Part shown: positions 58,101 to 64,000 of the stretch, piece after piece
Layout: each line of letters begins with the position of its first letter
How positions within the stretch are numbered: position 1 is the stretch's first letter
Made by a program: the position numbers and the translations under genes
The notes under the pieces: model-generated
What the model was told of the DNA's origin: nothing
What the model saw: the letters and a program-made list of their open reading frames with translations, nothing else
The model's database searches: none
Assembly: GCA_004431415.1 (NCBI GenBank)
Contig: QPMI01000579.1
Location: 1 to 64,000 of the forward strand
DNA: 64,000 bases
Source: Cyanophora paradoxa
Lineage: Eukaryota; Glaucocystophyceae; Cyanophorales; Cyanophoraceae
Direction: 5' to 3'

Positions 58101-61100
58101 GATCCAGAACACGGCGGAGCCGGTGGAGGGGACGCTGGGCGCCGGCCTCCTCCAGGTCGACCGCGCCTGGGACTACCTCCAGAAGTGCCCCCCGCGCGCC
58201 CCCGCTTCAAACCGAAGAAAACGGTTGCTGACGCCTGCGGCCGAAGGTACCCCGACTTCCCGGACTACCACTGCGCCTTCGAGGCCACGGTGCCCCCTCC
58301 AGCCTCCCACCTGCCTGATCCCTCCCCTTACACCCCTGCCCCCCTCCAGATCCCGGACCTGAACAACGCGCGGGGCTTCTACTTCCGCGAGGTGCACGAC
58401 ACGGGCCGCGTCACCCAGGCCGCCGTGCGCCCCCGTGCCCCTCTGCCTCGCGCGCCCTCGCCCCGCCCTCCGGCTCACGCCCCGCCGGGTGCGCAGATCC
58501 GGGTGCAGCCGCGCTTCAGGGACGAGGAGACGACGCGGTGCGAGCGAGGCCGCCGCCCTTCCTCCCCCCCCTCCCCTACCCCCCCCCCTCTGACCTCGGG
58601 TGCCCCGGCGGGGCGCGCAGGCGGCTGCAGTACGAGGGGCGGGTGGCGCTGACGGCGACGGCCCCCTGGGTCCGCGTCCCCGCCTTCCTCCTCCTCAACG
58701 GCGGCGGTGCCCGCGGCCCTCCCCCCGGCTACCCCCCTCTCTTCGTTCTTCTCGACCCGACGATCTTGTGGGGTGTCCCCAGGGCGGGACTTCCAGGTGC
58801 GGGTGGACCCGACGGCCCTCCCCGAGGGTCTCCACTACGCCGAGATCCAGGCGCGCACCTCCCCCCCCCCTCCTTTCCCTGTACCCCCCTCCCTGGCGAC
58901 CCCGGAAACGCGCAGGGCCACGACGCGGAGTGCCCCGGGCGGGGCCCCCTCTTCCGCGTCCCTGTCTACGTCTGCAAGCCCCTCCGGTGCCCCTCCCTGC
59001 GCCCCCTCGCCCCTCGCTCCCCATGACGGGCCTCAGTGTACCGGCGGGGAACGAGGCGGCGAGCGCGCGCTTCGAGGACGTGCGCATGGAAAAGGGCCGC
59101 CTCGAGCGCCGCTACGTCGAGGTCCGCCCCCTCCGCTCGCTTCGAGGGAGAGCGGCTGGGGCTCGAACAGAACGCACTAGTCACGTCTATCAGCTCAGAA
59201 TAAGTGAAGACGCCAGATGTTTGCTCCTCGCTCTTAGGAAAGGGGTCATTCGCTCTTCGAGCCATTAGGAAAGACGCCAGAAGTTTCAATAGCGTCAACG
59301 TGACGCTTCGTCGAGCGTCAACTCGAGCTGCTCCCAACAAGGCCCCCCTGACGCGCCGGCCTGCGTGCAGGTGCCGGAGGGGGCGGGGTGGGCGGAGGTG
59401 ACCTTCCGGGCGCGTAGCGTCCAGGGCTCCTCCCTCATCAACCTCGTGTCCGCCCCGCCCCCGGCCCCTGGCCCCCCCCCGCGCGGCTCACGCCGGCCCC
59501 CGGCAGGCTGTACCAGCTCTCGCGGCACCGCCGTTACTCGGACCACGAGTTCTCCTCCTACTACACCCTCACGGTGCGGCGAAGGCGGCAGACGGGGGCC
59601 GGGCGGGAGCAGGAGGGGGCGCCCTTGGCCTCGCGCCCTCCTGACGCCCGCCGCCCCGCCGCAGGTGGACAAGACGTGGACGGAGCGGGTGCGGGTCATC
59701 CCGGGGACGGCGATGGAGCTCGTCCTCGCGCAGTTCTGGAGCAGCCTGGGCAGCAGCCTCGTTTCCGTCCACATCGCCTTCCGCGGCCTCCAGGTACCCC
59801 GCCCCGCACGGGGAGGCTCTCCCCGCCCCGCCCCCTCAGGCCCCGCCGCAGCTCTGCCCCGCCGCCCTCCCCGCCCCCGTCGCGGCCGGCGGCGGCGCCG
59901 GCGGCGACATCGTCTTCCTTGACGCCACGTGCGCCCCTGCCCCCAACCCAACCCCAAACACATTTCTTTCTGTATCCCCGTTCCTCCGGCCTCACCTCGC
60001 GTGCAGGGACGTGGCGACGCGGATCGACGTGCGGGCGGCGGTCCGCCAGGAGGAGCTCGCCCCCACCGCCAGTGAGCGGGCCCGAAGCCGCCCCTCCACG
60101 CGCCGAGCGGCCGTCCGACCCCGCCCCGCCCCGCCCCGCAGCGCTGAAGTTCCACCGGCGGCACCTGCGCCCGGCCGAGTCGGTCGTGCGGCCGCTGGGC
60201 GCGCGGGACCTCCTGCCGCAGGGCAAGCAGGCGAGCCCCCGGCCCCTTCCCCCCGCCGCACCTCGCCCATCGCACCCCGCTCGAGCCGGGGGGCGGGCAG
60301 GTCTACGAGCTGCTGCTGACGTACAAGCTGAAGCTCGCCGAGGCCGCCGCCGTCACCCTCCGCCTCCCCGCCCTCCAGGCGCCCCCCGCCCCCTCCTGCC
60401 CCCCCCCTCCCTGCGCCTCACGCCCCCCGCGCAGGACTGGCTGTACGACGCGGGGGTGGACTCGGTGCTCTACATGGTCTTCGACGGGAGCAAGAAGCTC
60501 CTCGGCATGGGCGACGTCTACGTCAAGACCTTCCAGGCCCGCCCCCGCCTCCTCTCCCCCCGCCCCTCCCCCCGCCTGAGAAGCCTCGCGTGCAGCTGGG
60601 GAAGGGGGGCAGCGTGGTGCGGGTGCAGCTGCGGCACGACGAGGTCCCCGTCCTCGAGCGCCTCGCCCACATGGTACCCCCCCCTTCCTCCCCCGGCCCC
60701 GCGCCCCCCGCTCACCCCTCCGCCCCCGCCCCCAGGTCCTCGTCGCCGACACGAAGCTCGCCAAGGAGGCGAGCGCGCCGCGCCTCCCGCGCCCCGCCCC
60801 GCCCCCTCCGAGGGGGCCGCGCCGCGCAGGCGAGCGTGCCGGTGTACGGGACGCTGCCGGCGGCGGTGGCGGGGAAGGACGCGGGGGCCAAGCGGACCCT
60901 CCGCGTGGGCGAGCGCGCCACCCTCTACCTCGGCCGGCCCGCCCCCTCCCTGCCCGCCCCGCCCCCTCGCCCCCTCGCCCCCCTGCCTGAACCGGCGGGC
61001 AGGCCGGAGGAGGGCGGGTTCCCGAAGGACGCGGCGGCGGGGGACGCCCTCGTCGGCGAGCTCGCCCTCGAGAAGGCCCGCCCCGCCCCGCCCCCTATCC

Positions 61101-62779
61101 CGCCCCGCCGGCCAGCGCGCCGGCCCGCGGTCGAGCTCGCGTGGCCGGCGCAGAAGGAGAACGGGGACCCGCCGGCACCCGCCACCCTCGTCTGCAGGCC
61201 CGCCCGCAGCGCTCCCCGCCCCGCCCCCGTCCCCCCCGCCCCCGCCTGAGGCGCTCCGCCGCGCAGCGTGCCGCCGGCAAAGGTGGCGAACAAGGACAAG
61301 GACAAGCCGCCGGCCGCCCCCGAGGAGCCGGCCCCCTCCGCAGGTGCCCCCCGCCCCGCCCCTGGCCTCGCGCGCACTTGCCCTCCGCTCCTTGTCTCGA
61401 CCTCACCGTACCCCCCGGCCGCAGCGGCGAAGCTGGCGGAGGCGGTGCGCGACCTGAAGGTCTCCAACCTCCTCAAGGAGCCCTTCAAGAAGGCGCGGGG
61501 TCGATCCCGCCCGGTCCCCTTCTCTGCGCGCTCACCGCCGCGCCGGGCAGGACGCGGAGGCGCGGGGCGCGCTGGCGGCGGAGCTGCTCGCCGAGCACCC
61601 GAACCACGTGCCCCTCCTCGTGCGCCGCTTTCCTCGTACCCCCGCCCTCTCCCTCGCGCTCGAGCGCGGGGTTGCGGGCAGCTGGCGCTGCTGCGGGTGC
61701 CGCTGGCGCTTGAGTCGGGGACGGCGAAGTGGGGCATGGGGCCCGCCGCCCGCGCCGGTGCCCCCGCCAGCGCGACCGGACAGGCTCCGAGCCGGCGCGG
61801 GGGCTCACTCGTTGCGGGGCGCAGAGGTGCTGGCGGGGGCGGAGCGGGTGGTGGCGGCGGTGGACCCGGCGGCCCTCGCCGCCCACTTCGGCACGGGCCT
61901 CCCCGCCGGCGACTCCAAGGCCAAGAAGGCGCCGCCCCCGCCCCCGCGCAGGGGCCGCCCCCGCCCGGCCCCGCTCACCGGGCGGGGCGCCTGCGGGCAG
62001 GGGCGGGAGGAGGCGGAGAAGAAGAAGGAGGCGCTGGTGGAGGCGCTCGCGGCCCGCTGCCTCGCCCTCGCCGCCGCCGCCCTCCCGGGGCGGCCCCCGC
62101 GGTGCCTTCGCACCCCCGCCCCCGCCCGCCCAGCCGCAGCGCCGCGACCTGGCTGAGGGCGGGGGCGGGGCAGGGGCGGGGTGGCGCGGAGCGACCCCTT
62201 CTTCGAGGCCTTCACCGAGTTCACCAAGTGGGCCCCGGACTCCGCCAGCGACCCCCGGTGCGCCCGCCCCGCCCCGCCCCGCCGACCCCCCGCAGGGGGC
62301 GCCTTCTGACCTGGGGGCGGGGCGGGCAGCTTCCTGCAGGTGTGGATCGCCAAGCACCGCCTCGCGGGGCACACCGGCACCGCCCTCCGCGCCGTGCGGC
62401 CCCCCCGCCCCCCCGAGCTGATCCCGGCGCCCTTGCCTCGCCCCTGAGCTCGCCCCTTTAGGTGACGAAGGCGATCGGGGAGGGGGCCGGGGAGCCGGCC
62501 GAGGGCGACTCGCCCTTCGCCCGCCCCTCCGACCGCGAGTGCGCGCGCCTGCCCCGGCTCCGGTCCCCCCCCCCCTTGCCTTGGCCGACGCGCCGGCCCC
62601 GACCGCAGGCTGCACGACTGGCGCGCCGAGCTGCTCCAGGTCCGCCGCGCCGGCCCGTGCGCGATGCGAGGACCCCGGTTCGAGTCCGCGGGGCGCAGGA
62701 GCTGGGCTGGGCCCACTGGACCTCCACGGAGGCCTCCTGGGCCCTCATCCGCTTCCCCGCCGCGTACCCGCCCTTCTGA
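55186..62779 (+). CDS. Tripeptidyl-peptidase II (subtilisin-type serine protease)
   Basis: A gene of 25 or more short exons from ATG 55186 ([19 protein letters not shown]) to TGA 62779. The S8 catalytic triad is complete: Asp in [16 protein letters not shown], His in [12 protein letters not shown], Ser in NGTSMASPN, and the oxyanion Asn in CSSAGNGGP. The TPP2-specific insert between Asp and His is present ([40 protein letters not shown]). Downstream beta-domains ([44 protein letters not shown]) lead to the typical end [20 protein letters not shown] with AAYPPF. The enzyme forms giant cytosolic complexes that trim peptides released by the proteasome. Exon 2 is only 22 nt (55348-55369). Confidence 0.93.
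59150..59340. mobile_element. Possible small insertion in a TPP2 intron
   Basis: This intron (about 59123-59370) is three to four times longer than its neighbours and less GC-rich. Inside are two imperfect direct repeats (AGACGCCAGATGTTT / AGACGCCAGAAGTTT and CTTAGGAAAG / ATTAGGAAAG) and a GCGTCAACGTGACGC palindrome. No coding capacity. It may be a MITE-like or introner-like insertion. Confidence 0.4.
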
Positions 62780-63199
62780 GCGGCCGGGCCCGGGACGCTG
62801 AGAGCGGCCCCGCGGGCCCCCACTGGGCCAACACGTCGACGTCGCTCGCGATCGATCGTTGCTGCAGCTGTTCGTTGAGATTGAAAAGCCCAACGTTAAC
62901 CGCGTGAATTTGATCGATGTCAATATTAATGCCAGCGCTAGCACCGCTCGTCGTAGTTCAATCATTAAATTGCGATTGCACACACTGTCAAATATTTGCG
63001 AGGGCAGCGCGAGCGCCTAGGCCGGCGGAAGCCTTGAAGCTATATACGTAAACATGATGCGTTACTATATATATTATAATCTTAAAATCTGCAGCTGCGA
63101 CACTAGCTTTGTGCGTGCCCGTGGCCGTGGAAGGCATCGCAGCGTCCGAGGCGGCTGCTGCGGCCATCGACGCCCTCGCCCGAAGATGGGGTCCCGCGC

Positions 63200-64000
63200 C
63201 TACGCCGCCGCCGGGGGCTCCTCGGGCTGCTTGCCGGGGGCCTCGAGCTCGGGGGCCTTGGGAAGGGCGGCCCAGACGGCCGGCGCGACGGCCTCCTTCA
63301 TCGTCCGCAGGTGCCCCGCGTACTCGCTCGGGCTGCTCGACCCCTGGATCGCGCTCGCGAACAGCTGCAGCTTCTGCCCCGCCAGCCGCGGCGCCGCGTA
63401 TCTGCCGCGCCCGAGGGTGAGCCCGCGCGCCCCAGCGCCGGATCGGAGCAGATCGCTCACTTGAGGAGGGCCTCCGTGTCGGCGGGGTACGCGGTGAGGA
63501 ACTTGCGGACCTCCGCCCCGCGCTCCATCCAGTCCTTCCCGATCTTCTCCGTGAGGGGCATCATGATCTGCGTACCCCCGTGAGCGGGACCCCGGTCCGA
63601 GCGGGCGAGGGCGGCGGCGCGCCTCCTCCTCAATGGTGAGGTGCTTCTCGTGGTCCTCGAGCCATTGCGCGACGGCCCGCTTCAGCTCGGCCGCTGCGAG
63701 GGGCGTCAGATCCGAGGGGTGCGGCGGCTCGCGATGCCGGGCCCGGGGAGAGCTGGCGGACCGTCGAGGGGCTGGGCGGCGAGGGCGGCGCGGACGGCGG
63801 CCTGCTCGCGCTCCTCGAGCTCGTGGAGGTGCGCCAGCTTGCTCGAGGCGACCCCCTCGAAGAGGCGGTCCAGCAGGGGGAAGAACTGCCCGTCCTCCGT
63901 CCGCGCGTGCACCGCGATCGCCGCCGTCACCGCCTCGTACGCCGCCCGCAGCTCCCCGAGCGCCGCCTCCGCCCCCTCCCCCTCCCCCTCCAGCTTCCCC
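63200..64000 (-). CDS. Hemerythrin HHE-domain protein, partial
   Basis: The minus strand from the window edge to TAG 63200; the start is outside. Exons read VTAAIAVHARTEDGQFFPLL with LHELEEREQAAVRAALA (H-x3-ED-x3-FF-P and H-x3-E metal ligands), then LTPLAAAELKRAVAQWLEDH with EKHLTIEEE, then MMPLTEKIGKDWMERGAEVR, ending EAPGKQPEEPPAAA. The His/Glu spacing is that of the HHE cation-binding family, a non-heme di-iron helical bundle. It might bind O2, NO or iron; the function is not clear. 62780-63199 is intergenic and AT-rich without genes. Confidence 0.75.
   Translation of the reverse strand, partial: GEAGGGGGGGGGGARGAAGGVRGGDGGDRGARADGGRAVLPPAGPPLRGGRLEQAGAPPRARGARAGRRPRRPRRPAPRRSASSPRARHREPPHPSDLTPLAAAELKRAVAQWLEDHEKHLTIEEEARRRPRPLGPGSRSRGYADHDAPHGEDREGLDGARGGGPQVPHRVPRRHGGPPQVSDLLRSGAGARGLTLGRGRYAAPRLAGQKLQLFASAIQGSSSPSEYAGHLRTMKEAVAPAVWAALPKAPELEAPGKQPEEPPAAA

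Noticed and set aside
62660-62697. tRNA-like GGTTCGAGTCC in a TPP2 intron
   Set aside because: Stem does not pair over five bases and the rest of a tRNA is missing; it fits as a normal short intron.

Overview
The window is 64 kb of GC-rich, gene-dense, intron-rich nuclear DNA from a flagellated photosynthetic eukaryote, with a virus-like island at its left end. Three points suggest a primary-plastid alga, and more specifically a glaucophyte close to Cyanophora (inference). The heme oxygenase has a one-part transit peptide that starts MAAF, and an N-terminal phenylalanine is typical of glaucophyte and red-algal plastid targeting. There are axonemal genes (CFAP57, an LRRC72-like LRR protein, a tau-tubulin-type kinase). 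Introns are short and extremely GC-rich.

Layout. Bases 1-6100 are an island with different composition: a fibronectin-III/jelly-roll-like protein, two tandem paralogous structural-looking genes broken by single-base frameshifts, an HNH endonuclease, two unknown proteins, three copies of a dispersed repeat built on a GGGACTT heptamer, a 16-bp tandem repeat and a cluster of CGCGATCG palindromes. From 6.6 kb on are host genes: an ABCG half-transporter (+), a PMCA-type Ca2+-ATPase (-), an LRRC72-like protein (+), a Pro-rich unknown (-), a glutathione S-transferase (+), two small unknowns, a CPBP membrane protease (-), a TTBK-like kinase with a CaaX end (+), a zinc-ribbon/HIT protein (-), a Cys-motif ORF of unknown origin (-), MED7 (+), a class-3 lipase (-), NOP9 (+), an aftiphilin-like AP-ear ligand (+), plastid heme oxygenase (-), a small probable ER protein (+), CFAP57 (-), guanylate kinase (+), a short SIN3 (+), a CtIP/SAE2 homologue (-), GINS1/PSF1 (+), ZNRD2-like (-), tripeptidyl-peptidase II (+) and a partial hemerythrin-type protein (-).

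The host genes are housekeeping and do not form one pathway. Themes are transcription (MED7, SIN3), replication and repair (PSF1, CtIP), ribosome biogenesis (NOP9), cilia, membrane transport and protein turnover. Genes mostly alternate in strand with intergenic gaps of 50-600 bp, so divergent pairs share short promoters.

Exon structures were worked out by eye from reading frame and family motifs. Inner exon limits are approximate unless given. The most unusual host feature is splicing: donors are mostly GTGCGC or GTACCC, about one in five resolved donors is GC, one intron looks U12-type, one appears to be AT-AC, and exons of 17 and 22 nt occur.
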